Positions 1-13,727 of a DNA stretch of 35,087 nt are shown here, piece by piece; position 1 is the stretch's first letter, and each line of letters opens with the position of its first letter. The stretch lies in contig NZ_KB898878.1 in the NCBI RefSeq assembly GCF_000377905.1, forward strand, positions 1 through 35,087, given 5' to 3'. The position numbers and the translations under genes are program-made. Under the pieces are notes generated by a model. The model saw only the letters and a program-made list of their open reading frames with translations, searched no databases and was not told the DNA's origin. Source of the stretch: Thioalkalivibrio sp. ALMg11. GTDB lineage: Bacteria; Pseudomonadota; Gammaproteobacteria; Ectothiorhodospirales; Ectothiorhodospiraceae.

Positions 1-260
1 ATGTGCACTTCACGCCCACCTCGGCGTCCTGGATCAACCTGGTCGAACGCTTCTTCGCGCTCATCTCGGAACGCTGGATCAAACGCGGTTCGCATCGCAG
101 CACGCGGGAACTCGAGGATTCCATCCGCGAATACCTGGAGACGTACAACGATGAACCCCGACCGTTCATCTGGCGCAAAACAGCCGACCAGATCATCGCG
201 TCCATCGCCCGTGTAAGCGATCGCCTCAATAATAATGCGAACTTTTGTTAATGGACACTA
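1..260 (+). mobile_element. Right end of an IS630-family insertion sequence (cut by window edge)
   Basis: The left part lies outside the window. The element holds the C-terminal end of a DDE transposase and ends at about 259-260, where a TA dinucleotide (the usual IS630 target duplication) joins an interrupted higB reading frame. The terminal bases TTAATGGACACTA lie just past the transposase stop. The right boundary is inferred from where HigB similarity stops. The left end and its inverted repeat cannot be checked here. Confidence 0.75.
3..251 (+). CDS. IS630-type transposase, C-terminal fragment (5' end outside window)
   Basis: The visible 82 residues match the end of the DDE superfamily endonuclease domain of IS630 transposases. 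The segment SASWINLVERFF contains the final catalytic Glu (NLVE), and it is followed by the typical tail with Arg-Glu-Leu-Glu, an ETYN-like segment and FIWRKTADQI. The catalytic Asp residues would lie upstream of the window. The stop TAA is at 249-251, a few bases before the element's end, as is normal for this family. The Met at the first in-frame ATG is internal, not the true start. Whether the full transposase is intact cannot be judged. Confidence 0.8.
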   Translation: MHFTPTSASWINLVERFFALISERWIKRGSHRSTRELEDSIREYLETYNDEPRPFIWRKTADQIIASIARVSDRLNNNANFC

Positions 261-429
261 GGAGCTTGTGCAGCCGAAAGCCAGGAACATCCATGTCGTC
301 GATGACGGTAGCGGTCTCCAGGGCGATCAACAGCATGCGTAGCCGCTTCGCATGCCGATCCTGTATTCCGGCTGTGGAGCCGGATTGATAGAACCGCTTC
401 AGTCCCTTGTGGCGGATCGTCTTGATCAT
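226..429 (-). pseudogene. higB: HigB/RelE-type toxin, truncated by IS630 insertion
   Basis: The first 56 residues read as a HigB-type (plasmid maintenance killer, RelE fold) toxin: MIKTIRHKGLKRFY, then STAGIQ, HAKRLR and the D-V-P-G-F-R-L-H-K-L segment. Residues 57-67 (LVSINKSSHYY) are read from the end of the IS630 element. Family members are about 90 residues, so the C-terminal third, with the last beta strands and catalytic-site residues, is missing. The product is very unlikely to be an active mRNA endonuclease. The antitoxin higA normally follows higB; here it would lie beyond the IS, outside the window. The gene follows the SLC13 permease on the same strand but has its own promoter. Confidence 0.8.
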
Positions 430-435
430 GGTTCG

Positions 436-464
436 AGTGTAGCGGTTTGCGCAACGCGCAACAA
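436..464 (-). promoter_or_regulatory. higB promoter with palindromic operator; leaderless start likely
   Basis: On the minus strand, TTGTTG (464-459) and TACACT (441-436) are spaced by 17 bp. A perfect inverted repeat, TTGCGC-aac-GCGCAA, lies at 447-461 between and partly over these boxes, where a HigA-type autorepressor would bind. The predicted transcription start falls at about 429-430, i.e. on the ATG, and no Shine-Dalgarno is visible, so the mRNA may be leaderless. The boxes and palindrome are seen directly; the HigA role is inferred from the family. Confidence 0.55.
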
Positions 465-501
465 AGATTCCGGGCGCCGGCGTCTCGCTGATCGGGTCTG
501 T

Positions 502-2364
502 CTAGAAGATCAGGTTGATCACGAGCAGCGAGACGACCATGAAGAGCACGGTCATCAGGGAGCCGGCGCGCAGGTAGTCGGCAACGCGGTAGCCGCCGGG
601 GTCCATGATCAGGGCGTTGACCTGGTGGGTGGGCAGGATGAACGAGTTGGACGCAGCGATCGCGACGATCAGTGCGAAGACCCGCGGATCGGCGTCGATG
701 CCCATGCCCTGGGCGACGCTCGCGAAGCTGACCGCCAGCGGAACCAGCAGCACGGTGGCGCCCACATTCGACATCACCAGCGTGAAGAAGGTAGTCAGCA
801 GGAATACCGCGACCTGCAGTACCCAGACCGGCATCCCCTCCAGCTGCTGCATGCCGTTGGTTGCGATCCATTCGCCGGCCCCGGAGTTTTCGACCGCAAG
901 CCCCAGGGGGATCAGCGACGCCAGCAGAAACACCGTCTTCCAGCTGATGCCGCGATAGGCCTGGTCCATGCTGATGACGCCGGAAAAGATCATCCCCAGC
1001 GCGCCGCCCAGCAGGGCCAGCGCCAGCGGCAGGTCGGTGAACAGCACGAGCCCCAGCCCCAGGGCCAGGGAACCGAGTGCGGCCAGCGGCCGGTGGGTCT
1101 TCGATGCCTCCTGCTTGCGCCGCGGATAGCGGCTGGTCACCACCACGAAATCCCGGTCGTCCTCCAGCGCTTGCAGGTGCTCCCACAGGGTATGCACCAC
1201 CAGTGTGTCGCCGGCTTTGAGCGGCGTGTCCGGGACGGCGTCGATGATCAGGTCGTCGCCGCGCTGGATGCGCAGCACCGAGACGCCGTAGGTGCGGCGC
1301 ATGCCCTTGTCGCGCACGGTTTGCCCGATCAGGTCGGAGCCGGGTGGCACGATGACCTCGGCGATCCCGCCGTGGCGTGCCGACAGCGCGCGAGCGAACA
1401 CATCCAACTCGTCCTTCAGGACCGTGCCGGTGCTGTCGCAGGTCTTCTCGATGGTGGTGACCGGTCCGAGGATCGCCAGGTGTGCCCCGCGCTCCAGTTC
1501 CACGTCGCGGTTGGGCTCGATGCGTGTCTCGTTATCGCTGGTCACGCCGACAACGTGTACGCCGAATGCGGCTTCGAAGTCACCCACGCTGCGCCCGGCC
1601 AGCGAGCTGTCCTCGCCCAGGCGAGCCTCGCGTACGCCGAAGTCCATGCCGTAGACGTCGCGGAACCAGGCGGAGGTGGTCTGCACCCGGCTTTCGTCCG
1701 GGTCTTCCGCCTGCGGATCACGGGCCGGCAGGACCCATTTACCGAGCACGGCGAAGTACAGGATCAGGGTGGCCAGCAGGGCCAGCCCGATGGGTGTCAC
1801 GTCGAAGAGGCCAAAGCCCTCGATATCCCCGGGCAGCAGGTCGTTGAGCAGGATCAACGGGCTGGAGGCGACCAGCGTCAGTGTGCCGCCAACGATCGCG
1901 GCAAAGCCCATCGGCATCAGCAGCCTCGATCTCGGGATACCCGCGGCGGCACCGATGCGGTTGATCACCGGCATGAACAAGGCGGCCGCGCCGATGTTTT
2001 GCATGAAGCTGGTCACGATGCCCACGGCGCCCGAGGTGGTCGCCATCACCCGGCGTTCCGTTTTCCCGCCAAACCGCAGAATCAGGTCCGCCAGGCGGTT
2101 CATCACTCCGGAGCGGTCCAGCCCCGTGCCAATGATCATCACCGCGATGATCGCGATCACCGCGTTCGAGGCAAAGCCGGAGAAGAGTGCCTCGCCCTCG
2201 ACGATCGGCGCGACCCCCGGCACCAGCGCGACCATCCCCAGCAGGAACAGCACGCTCAGCGCCGCCAGATCGATCCGGATCACCTCCGTCACGAACAGCA
2301 GGATCGTCAGCCCCAGCAGGCCGAACACGATCCCCATCTCGAGCGTGAACGCTATGTTTTCCAT
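502..2364 (-). CDS. SLC13-family anion permease with two RCK_C (TrkA-C) domains
   Basis: This 620-residue inner-membrane protein has hydrophobic segments at about 1-210 and 430-620 around a soluble middle region. The membrane halves carry the paired SLC13/DASS-type signatures, QNIGAA near 122 and SNVGATVLL in the second half, expected for Na+-coupled uptake of sulfate or dicarboxylates. Two RCK_C-like modules lie at about 240-305 and 332-402 (GVxVVGV...RGAHLAILG; GVSVLRI...AGDTLVVHT). This architecture is known from SAC1/CitT-like permeases whose RCK_C domains are thought to be regulatory. The substrate cannot be told from sequence; sulfate or another sulfur/organic anion is plausible. It lies 73 bp downstream of proS on the same strand with only a weak Shine-Dalgarno (GGCAGGCG). 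Confidence 0.85.
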   Translation of the reverse strand: MENIAFTLEMGIVFGLLGLTILLFVTEVIRIDLAALSVLFLLGMVALVPGVAPIVEGEALFSGFASNAVIAIIAVMIIGTGLDRSGVMNRLADLILRFGGKTERRVMATTSGAVGIVTSFMQNIGAAALFMPVINRIGAAAGIPRSRLLMPMGFAAIVGGTLTLVASSPLILLNDLLPGDIEGFGLFDVTPIGLALLATLILYFAVLGKWVLPARDPQAEDPDESRVQTTSAWFRDVYGMDFGVREARLGEDSSLAGRSVGDFEAAFGVHVVGVTSDNETRIEPNRDVELERGAHLAILGPVTTIEKTCDSTGTVLKDELDVFARALSARHGGIAEVIVPPGSDLIGQTVRDKGMRRTYGVSVLRIQRGDDLIIDAVPDTPLKAGDTLVVHTLWEHLQALEDDRDFVVVTSRYPRRKQEASKTHRPLAALGSLALGLGLVLFTDLPLALALLGGALGMIFSGVISMDQAYRGISWKTVFLLASLIPLGLAVENSGAGEWIATNGMQQLEGMPVWVLQVAVFLLTTFFTLVMSNVGATVLLVPLAVSFASVAQGMGIDADPRVFALIVAIAASNSFILPTHQVNALIMDPGGYRVADYLRAGSLMTVLFMVVSLLVINLIF

Positions 2365-2437
2365 TGCAACAGGCGCCTGCCGCGCGTGGCGAGGTTTCGG
2401 ATCAGTACATCATGGATCGCAAAACAAAGGGCGCGTC

Positions 2438-4150
<1,713 letters not shown>

Positions 4151-4184
4151 CGGGGGCAGTCCGTAGTTGAGTGCTTGGAAGGGT

Positions 4185-4526
4185 TCAGAACGTGGTGCCG
4201 TTGGTGCCCCAGAAGTGGCGCGGGGCATCGGCGAATTCGATATAGACGCGGGCGGGCTCGATACCCAGCTCCGCCTGCAGGGCGTCGCACAGCTTGCGCG
4301 ACAGCTCGCGGGTCAGGCCCTCGGGCAGGCCGATGCTCTTGAGCTCGCAGTAGGCGAGCGTATCGGTACTGCCGCCAAAGCACATGGCCGGGTTGTGCGT
4401 GCAGGCCACCATCACGTAGCCCTCGGGCTTGCCCAGCCATTCGGCCACCTGCGCGGACAGGCGCTGGCTCAGGCCGGCGGCATCGTCCGGCAGGGCGGTA
4501 TTGGTCTCGACTCGCAGCAGCGGCAT
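4185..4526 (-). CDS. MIF-like tautomerase superfamily protein
   Basis: The protein is 113 residues, the usual size for macrophage-migration-inhibitory-factor-like tautomerases. It begins Met-Pro-Leu-Leu-Arg-Val, so Met removal would expose the catalytic N-terminal Pro. Further family features are the central YVMVAC strand, the [14 protein letters not shown] segment and a C-terminal [18 protein letters not shown] stretch close to the MIF trimer-packing tail. Such proteins catalyse keto-enol tautomerisation of phenylpyruvate-like substrates in vitro; the cellular role in bacteria is unclear. A good Shine-Dalgarno (GGAGG, plus-strand CCTCC at 4532-4536) precedes the ATG. It is first in a likely operon with proS. 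Confidence 0.9.
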   Translation of the reverse strand: MPLLRVETNTALPDDAAGLSQRLSAQVAEWLGKPEGYVMVACTHNPAMCFGGSTDTLAYCELKSIGLPEGLTRELSRKLCDALQAELGIEPARVYIEFADAPRHFWGTNGTTF

Positions 4527-4688
4527 GGCGTCCTCCAGATCATGTGTGGTTCCGGATCGGTCGCCATGATACGGGGAGCGCGGGTGCGCTGCAGCGTCCC
4601 GGCGAGTCGCCGGGGTGGGTGAAACCCTTGTCAGGGTGGCTATACTCGCTGCGAGGGAGCGGACCGGTCGCGGGTGGACGCGCCCGGA

Positions 4689-4717
4689 TTGCGTTCAGCA
4701 TCAGGAAATAATAAATT
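4689..4717 (+). promoter_or_regulatory. Candidate promoter of the RND efflux operon with overlapping inverted repeat
   Basis: In an otherwise GC-rich gap, an AT-rich stretch at 4706-4734 carries TTGCGT (4689-4694) and TAAATT (4712-4717) spaced by 17 bp. A short inverted repeat, ATTAG (4715-4719)/CTAAT (4726-4730), overlaps the -10 and the expected start site, and could be a repressor site. The boxes are only moderate matches and no regulator gene is adjacent. The rest of the 4527-4796 gap shows no gene. Confidence 0.4.
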
Positions 4718-4796
4718 AGAAAAAGCTAATATATGGAGCCGGGACGAGTGCGAGACTGTATGTCCCCGGCGACCTCACCAAGCAAGGATAGACCCC

Positions 4797-5837
4797 ATGA
4801 CACGAATCCGGATGCGCCACACCCTGTGGGCCCTGCTGCTGTTGCCGTTTGCGGCCCAGGCGGAGCTGCCGTTCGAGACGGCCACCGCGGAACGCCAGAC
4901 CATCGCCCAGGAGCGCATTCTGGATGGCCGCGTCGAGGCGGTGCAGCGGTCCACGATCTCCGCCCAGACCTCCGGGCGCGTCCGCGAGATCTACGTGGAC
5001 GTGGATGACTTCGTCGAGGTCGATGAACTCCTGGTGCGGGTCAGCGATACCGAGCAGCAGGCCCGCGTCAGCCAGGCCGAGGGCGACCTGGCCGAGGCCC
5101 GCGCCCGCTTCAACGAGGCGCGCTCGGACTTCGGCCGTATCGAGGATGTGTTCGAGCGCGGGGTGGTCTCGCGCTCCGAGTTTGACCGCGCCGAGGCCGA
5201 ACTGGCGTCGGCACGAGCCCGCCTGCGTTCGGCCGAGGGCCGGGTCGAGGAGGCCCGTGAGCAGTTGGGCTACACCGAGATATACGCGCCGTATTCCGGC
5301 ATCGTCATCGAGCGTCATGTCGAGGATGGCGAATCGGTCAGCCCGGGTTCGCCGCTGCTGTCCGGGATCAGTCTGGATCAACTGCGCGTGGCCGTGGACG
5401 TGCCGCAGCGCCTGATCCACAACGTGCGCGAGCGGCGCAGCGCCGAGATCCTGCTGAACGGGGACCGGGTAGCGGCCGAGAGCCTGACCATTTTCCCCTA
5501 TGCCGATCCGGCCAGCTCCACCTTCCGGATTCGCGTGAACCTGCCGGAGCAGCAGGACCTGGGTCTGTTCCCCGGCATGTTCGTGAAGACTGCCTTCGTG
5601 GTGGAGGACGTCGAACGCCTGCTGGTGCCGGTGGAGGCCGTGGTCTATCGCAGCGAGGTCATCGCCGTCTATGTGGTCGACGCCGATGACCGGGTCGCCT
5701 TCCGCCAGGTGCGGGTCGGGCGCCGGCATGACGGCATGATCGAGATTCACGGTGGTCTGGACGACGGCGAACGCGTGGCGCTGGATCCGGTGCATGCGCA
5801 GATCTATCTGAAGGAACATCAGCAGGTGAACCGATGA
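4797..5837 (+). CDS. RND efflux periplasmic adaptor (membrane fusion protein)
   Basis: This 346-residue AcrA/HlyD-type adaptor bridges an RND permease to an outer-membrane channel. A signal peptide occupies about 1-22 (hydrophobic ALLLLPFAAQA, probable cleavage AQA|E). A lipoyl-like half follows (STISAQTSGRVREI), then an alpha hairpin at about 85-155 rich in Ala/Glu/Arg, the second lipoyl half (APYSGIVIERHVEDGE) and beta-barrel/membrane-proximal domains. It has no lipobox Cys, so it is probably membrane-associated only through partners. The ATG at 4797 is chosen because a Shine-Dalgarno-like AAGGA precedes it and the signal peptide starts there; the open frame upstream has no such features. 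Its stop overlaps the permease start in ATGA, showing translational coupling. Confidence 0.93.
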   Translation: MTRIRMRHTLWALLLLPFAAQAELPFETATAERQTIAQERILDGRVEAVQRSTISAQTSGRVREIYVDVDDFVEVDELLVRVSDTEQQARVSQAEGDLAEARARFNEARSDFGRIEDVFERGVVSRSEFDRAEAELASARARLRSAEGRVEEAREQLGYTEIYAPYSGIVIERHVEDGESVSPGSPLLSGISLDQLRVAVDVPQRLIHNVRERRSAEILLNGDRVAAESLTIFPYADPASSTFRIRVNLPEQQDLGLFPGMFVKTAFVVEDVERLLVPVEAVVYRSEVIAVYVVDADDRVAFRQVRVGRRHDGMIEIHGGLDDGERVALDPVHAQIYLKEHQQVNR

Positions 5838-8800
5838 GCGATGCCGGCACGGAGGGGGCGTCCGAGCGCATGGGGATCTCCGGGCGCATTGCCAAGGCCT
5901 TCCTGACCACTCAGATCACGCCGCTGCTGGCCCTGATCGGTCTGTTGCTGGGGTTGTTCGCGATCATGGTCACGCCGCGCGAGGAAGAGCCGCAGATCAA
6001 CGTGACCATGGCCGACGTGTTCATCCCGTTCCCGGGGGCGAGCGCGCAGGAGGTGGCCCAGCTGGTGGCCACGCCGGCCGAACAGGTGCTCTCGGAGATC
6101 GAGGGCATCGACGACATCTATTCCGTCTCGCGCCCGAACATGGCGCAGATCACCATCCAGTTCGAGGTCGGCGAGGATCGCACTGCGGCCCTGGTGCGCC
6201 TGTACAACCAGGTGTTCTCCAACCAGGACTGGCTGCCACAGGGGCTGGGCGTCGGCGAGCCGATCATCAAGCCGATGGGCATCGACGATGTGCCGATCGT
6301 CAACGTGACCCTGTGGACCGAGGACCCCGAGCGCGGCGGGCATGACCTGCTGCGAGTGGCGCACGGCATCGAGGCCGAGCTCAAGCGCGTACCGGGCACC
6401 CGCGATATCTACACTGTCGGTGGGCCCGATCACGTGGTGCATGTGCGCTTCAAGCCGGAGACCCTGGCAGCCCACAACCTGTCGGTGGACGATCTGCGCG
6501 ACAGCCTGCAGGCCTCCAACTTCTCGCGTGACGCCGGGAAGCTGTACCACGACGACGAGGAAATCCTGATCCAGGCCGGCGACTTCATCACCGAGCCCGA
6601 GGCCTTCGCCAGCCTGGTGGTCGGGATGCATGGCGAGCGCCCCGTGTACCTCTCGGATGTTGCCGAGGTGGTGCAGGGCCCGGCTTATGCCACCGAACAC
6701 GTGCGCTTTGCCCATGGCGCGGCCGCGGGGGATCGCGCGCGCCTGGGCGAGAGCCATCCGGCGGTCACGGTGGCGATCGCCAAGCAGCCGGGCACCAACG
6801 CCCCGGATATCGCCAATGCCCTGATCGAACGCCTGGAGCAGCTGCGCGGGACCTACATCCCGGACGGCATCGAGACGACCATTACCCGCAATTACGGACA
6901 GACTGCGGATGACAAGGCCAACACACTGATCCAGAAGCTGATTCTGGCAACCGCCTCGGTCGTCGTCCTGGTCTGGATCGCGCTGGGCTGGCGCGAGGCC
7001 TTCATCGTCGGTGTGGCGGTGGTGATCACCCTGGCGATCACGCTATTCGCCTCCTGGGCCTACGGCTTCACGCTCAACCGGGTGTCGCTGTTCGCGCTGA
7101 TCTTCTCCATCGGGATATTGGTGGACGATGCCATTGTGGTGGTGGAGAACATCCACCGGCACATGGCCAAGGGCGGCAAGAAGTTTATCGAGGCCATTCC
7201 GCTCGCGGTGGACGAGGTGGGCGGCCCGACGATCCTCGCGACCTTTGCGGTGATCGCGGCGCTGTTGCCGATGGCCTTCGTGACCGGGCTGATGGGCCCG
7301 TACATGAGCCCGATCCCGATCAACGCCTCGATGGGGATGATCATCTCGCTGGCGGTCGCCTACGTGGTCACGCCCTGGCTGACCTACAAGGTCCTGCGCC
7401 GCCAGGCCGAGAAGCACGAACATGCCGCGCCGGCCGGTGGTGGTCATGGCGCGGAGAACGAGAGCGCCTCGGCCGGGCTGATGAAGATCTTCAATACCCT
7501 GCTGCTGCCCTTCCTCGGTACCGGCGGGGGCAAGAAGACCGCTCGCCTCGCGCTGTGGTTGGGCACCCTGGTGCTGATCCTGGCCTCCGTGTCGCTGGCG
7601 TACTTCCAGCTAGTGGTCATGAAGATGCTGCCGTTCGACGACAAGTCGGAGTTCCAGGTCGTGCTGGACATGCCGGAAGGCACCAGCCTGGAGCGCACCT
7701 CCCGCGTGCTGGCGGAGATGGGCGACTACCTGAAGACGGTCCCCGAGGTGCACAACGTGCAGACCTACGCGGGCACCGCGGCGCCGATCAACTTCAATGG
7801 TCTGGTGCGGCAGTATTACCTGCGCGAGGGTTCGCACGTGGGCGATATCCAGGTGAACCTGGTCGGCTCGTATGAGCGCGATCGCAAGAGCCACGCGGTG
7901 GCCCTGGGCGTGCGCGAGGCAATCAACTCGATCGCCGATCGGCATGGCGCGGCGGTCAAGGTGGTCGAGGTTCCACCGGGCCCGCCGGTGATGTCGCCGA
8001 TCGTCGCCGAGATCTACGGCCCGGACTATGACGGCCAGATCGAGATCGCCAGACAGGTACGCGAACGCTTCGAGAACACCGACGGCCTCACCGACATTGA
8101 TGACTCGGTCGAGTACCCGGGGCAGAAGAAGATCCTGCAGGTCGACCGCGAACGGGCCGCGCGCCTGGGCGTGTCGCAGCAGGCGGTGGTACAGGCGATC
8201 TCGACCGCGCTGTCCGGCGAGGACGTGACCTATCTGTACGGCTCCAACGTGAAATACGCGGTTCCCGTGCGGCTGGAGTTCGATCAGGCCGAGAAGGGGA
8301 GCCTGGATTCGGTACTGGGGCTCAAGGTGCGCTCGCGCGACGGCACCCTGGTGCCGCTGTCCGAGGTGGTCAACGTGGTGGACTCGAGTCTCGAGCATTC
8401 GATCCACCACAAGAACCTGCTGCCGGTGGTCTACGTGATGGGCGACCTGGCCGGCGGGCTGGACAGCCCGCTGTACGGAATGTTCGACATGTTCTTCGGC
8501 CTGCGCGACCAGCCGATGGCCTATGGCGAGCCGCTGGAGCAGCTGTTCATCAACCAGCCGGACAACCCGTACAACTTCTCCCTGAAGTGGGACGGCGAGT
8601 GGCAGGTGACCTACGAGACCTTCCGCGACATGGGCATCGCCTACTCGGTGGGCCTGCTCCTGATCTACCTGCTGGTGGTGGCGCAGTTCCGTTCGTACAT
8701 GGTGCCGCTGATCATCATGGCGCCGATCCCGCTGACCGTGATCGGGGTGATGCCGGGGCATGCCTTCATGGATGCCTTCTTCATGGACGCCAAGTTCACC

Positions 8801-9139
8801 GCGACCTCGATGATCGGGATGATCGCGCTGGCCGGGATCATCGTGCGCAACTCCATCCTGCTGGTGGACTTCATCAACGAGGAGATCCGCCGCGGTGTCG
8901 ACGTGATCGACGCGGTGGTGCATGCCGGCGCGGTGCGCGCCAAGCCGATCGTGCTGACCGGCCTGGCGGCAATGGTCGGGGCCGGGTTCATCCTCGACGA
9001 CCCGATCTTCTCCGGCCTGGCGATCTCGCTGATCTTCGGCGTGTTCGTCTCCACGCTGCTGACGCTGGTGATCATCCCGGTGCTGTACTACCTGTACGTG
9101 CGCACCCGGGTCGACCTGATCCGTGGCCAGGCGGCGTAA
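5834..9139 (+). CDS. RND efflux transporter permease (AcrB/MdtB-like)
   Basis: The protein is 1101 residues, slightly longer than typical AcrB (about 1050). It has the RND plan of one N-terminal membrane helix, a large periplasmic porter region, six helices, a second porter region and five further helices. The proton-relay Asp pair in TM4 is present at D431-D432 (GILVDDAIVVVENI). The extra length includes a His/Gly-rich cytoplasmic linker around residues 525-545 (AEKHEHAAPAGGGHG) between the halves. The C-terminal half holds the conserved MIALAGIIVRNSILLVDFI segment. The drug, solvent or metabolite substrate cannot be read from sequence. No outer-membrane TolC-like gene lies in the window, so the pump must share one encoded elsewhere. 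Confidence 0.95.
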   Translation: MSDAGTEGASERMGISGRIAKAFLTTQITPLLALIGLLLGLFAIMVTPREEEPQINVTMADVFIPFPGASAQEVAQLVATPAEQVLSEIEGIDDIYSVSRPNMAQITIQFEVGEDRTAALVRLYNQVFSNQDWLPQGLGVGEPIIKPMGIDDVPIVNVTLWTEDPERGGHDLLRVAHGIEAELKRVPGTRDIYTVGGPDHVVHVRFKPETLAAHNLSVDDLRDSLQASNFSRDAGKLYHDDEEILIQAGDFITEPEAFASLVVGMHGERPVYLSDVAEVVQGPAYATEHVRFAHGAAAGDRARLGESHPAVTVAIAKQPGTNAPDIANALIERLEQLRGTYIPDGIETTITRNYGQTADDKANTLIQKLILATASVVVLVWIALGWREAFIVGVAVVITLAITLFASWAYGFTLNRVSLFALIFSIGILVDDAIVVVENIHRHMAKGGKKFIEAIPLAVDEVGGPTILATFAVIAALLPMAFVTGLMGPYMSPIPINASMGMIISLAVAYVVTPWLTYKVLRRQAEKHEHAAPAGGGHGAENESASAGLMKIFNTLLLPFLGTGGGKKTARLALWLGTLVLILASVSLAYFQLVVMKMLPFDDKSEFQVVLDMPEGTSLERTSRVLAEMGDYLKTVPEVHNVQTYAGTAAPINFNGLVRQYYLREGSHVGDIQVNLVGSYERDRKSHAVALGVREAINSIADRHGAAVKVVEVPPGPPVMSPIVAEIYGPDYDGQIEIARQVRERFENTDGLTDIDDSVEYPGQKKILQVDRERAARLGVSQQAVVQAISTALSGEDVTYLYGSNVKYAVPVRLEFDQAEKGSLDSVLGLKVRSRDGTLVPLSEVVNVVDSSLEHSIHHKNLLPVVYVMGDLAGGLDSPLYGMFDMFFGLRDQPMAYGEPLEQLFINQPDNPYNFSLKWDGEWQVTYETFRDMGIAYSVGLLLIYLLVVAQFRSYMVPLIIMAPIPLTVIGVMPGHAFMDAFFMDAKFTATSMIGMIALAGIIVRNSILLVDFINEEIRRGVDVIDAVVHAGAVRAKPIVLTGLAAMVGAGFILDDPIFSGLAISLIFGVFVSTLLTLVIIPVLYYLYVRTRVDLIRGQAA

Positions 9140-9149
9140 GCCATACCGG

Positions 9150-9330
9150 TCATTGCGAGAAGCCGAAGGCGACGTGGCAATCTCTTTCCGGAACCACCGG
9201 ATACTGCAGGGCTCGACGTCGCGACAGCTTTGGGAGATTACTCGCTACGCTCGCCCTTCGGGTTGGCCTGCGGCCGTTCACCGCAGCGCCGCTGCTTGTG
9301 TGCCACGTCGCCTTCGGCTCCCGCAATGAC
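9150..9330. repeat. R1 inverted-repeat element (MITE-like), copy 1
   Basis: A stretch of about 180 bp is bounded by near-perfect terminal inverted repeats: left 9151-9179 (CATTGCGAGAAGCCGAAGG...) and right 9301-9328 (...CCTTCGGCTCCCGCAATG). A second copy in the opposite orientation is at 20312-20491. It has no coding capacity. It fills most of the gap between the RND permease and the next gene. A -10-like TACAAT (9373-9378) for the downstream gene lies just outside it. Confidence 0.75.
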
Positions 9331-9408
9331 GGGCCCGGGCCGAGGTGTTTTCGCGACGCGGCAGGCATGCGGCTACAATCCCGGCTCTAACCGAACGGGA
9401 GTCACTTG

Positions 9409-9627
9409 ATGGATGTCGAGATGGGAGAAGGGGGCTTGAACGTCCTCGGGATCAGCCGTGAGCAGTGTGCCACCCTGGTCGAGGTGCTGAAGGCCAGCGA
9501 GGACCAGCGCTTCATGGAGGACCCCGAACTGCGCAAGCTGTTCAAGCTGCTGGCCGTGCTGCAGAGCGATCTGTGGGACGACATGACCGCCGGGGAATTC
9601 GATTTCTCCGCCTACAAGAAACAGTAG
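9409..9627 (+). CDS. Small hypothetical protein (72 aa)
   Basis: This acidic soluble protein has no recognised family. The sequence is mostly predicted helix (REQCATLVEVLKASEDQRF, LRKLFKLLAVLQSDLWDDM) and ends in an aromatic/basic FDFSAYKKQ tail. ATG at 9409 is chosen: GGGAG at 9397-9401 lies seven bases upstream, and an in-frame TTG just before it is less likely. A promoter-like TACAAT sits at 9373-9378. It is followed 42 bp later by a small membrane-protein gene and then by the hybrid kinase, all on the same strand, so it may be the first gene of that transcript. The normal codon pattern and Shine-Dalgarno support a real gene, but function is unknown. Confidence 0.65.
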   Translation: MDVEMGEGGLNVLGISREQCATLVEVLKASEDQRFMEDPELRKLFKLLAVLQSDLWDDMTAGEFDFSAYKKQ

Positions 9628-9669
9628 CGTTCACTGGCGTCGTTCCAGGCGCCTGTACCGGAGCCGACC

Positions 9670-9876
9670 ATGTCCGACAATGATTCCCGCCGGCCGTCCA
9701 ATTTCCTGATCGGCAATCTCTTCCTTGGCGCTGCCGCCATCATGCTGTTCTTCTTCGTGACCCTCTGGGAGGTCCTCGGGGTGTTCGCGCTGCTCATGTG
9801 GATGGGGCTGGCCGCCATCGGGGTCTACTTCATCGTGAAGGACAAGGACATCAATCCGGGCGGGCCGCCGAACTGA
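9670..9876 (+). CDS. Small membrane protein, two helices (68 aa)
   Basis: After a polar N-terminus of about 12 residues, two hydrophobic helices follow at about 13-34 (LIGNLFLGAAAIMLFFFVTLW) and 36-57 (LGVFALLMWMGLAAIGVYFIV), and then a charged KDKDINPGG tail. It is not recognised as a named family; it resembles the many small two-helix inner-membrane proteins of gammaproteobacteria. The stop is four bases before the first possible start of the kinase gene, so co-expression with that kinase is likely. Whether it works with the kinase is unknown. Confidence 0.65.
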   Translation: MSDNDSRRPSNFLIGNLFLGAAAIMLFFFVTLWEVLGVFALLMWMGLAAIGVYFIVKDKDINPGGPPN

Positions 9877-9880
9877 TCCG

Positions 9881-13687
<3,807 letters not shown>

Positions 13688-13696
<9 letters not shown>

Positions 13697-13727
13697 CCCG
13701 GCGAAGGAGTGCCTGGCGCCAGCCGTC
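13688..13727. terminator. Hairpin shared by two convergent genes
   Basis: Perfect 8-bp arms GACGGCTG (13688-13695) and CAGCCGTC (13720-13727) flank a GC-rich loop that also has an inner GGC/GCC pairing. The kinase stop (13694-13696) touches the left arm and the SpmA/B-type gene stop (13728-13730) abuts the right one. There is no T-run on either side, so intrinsic termination is possible but not certain. Confidence 0.4.
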
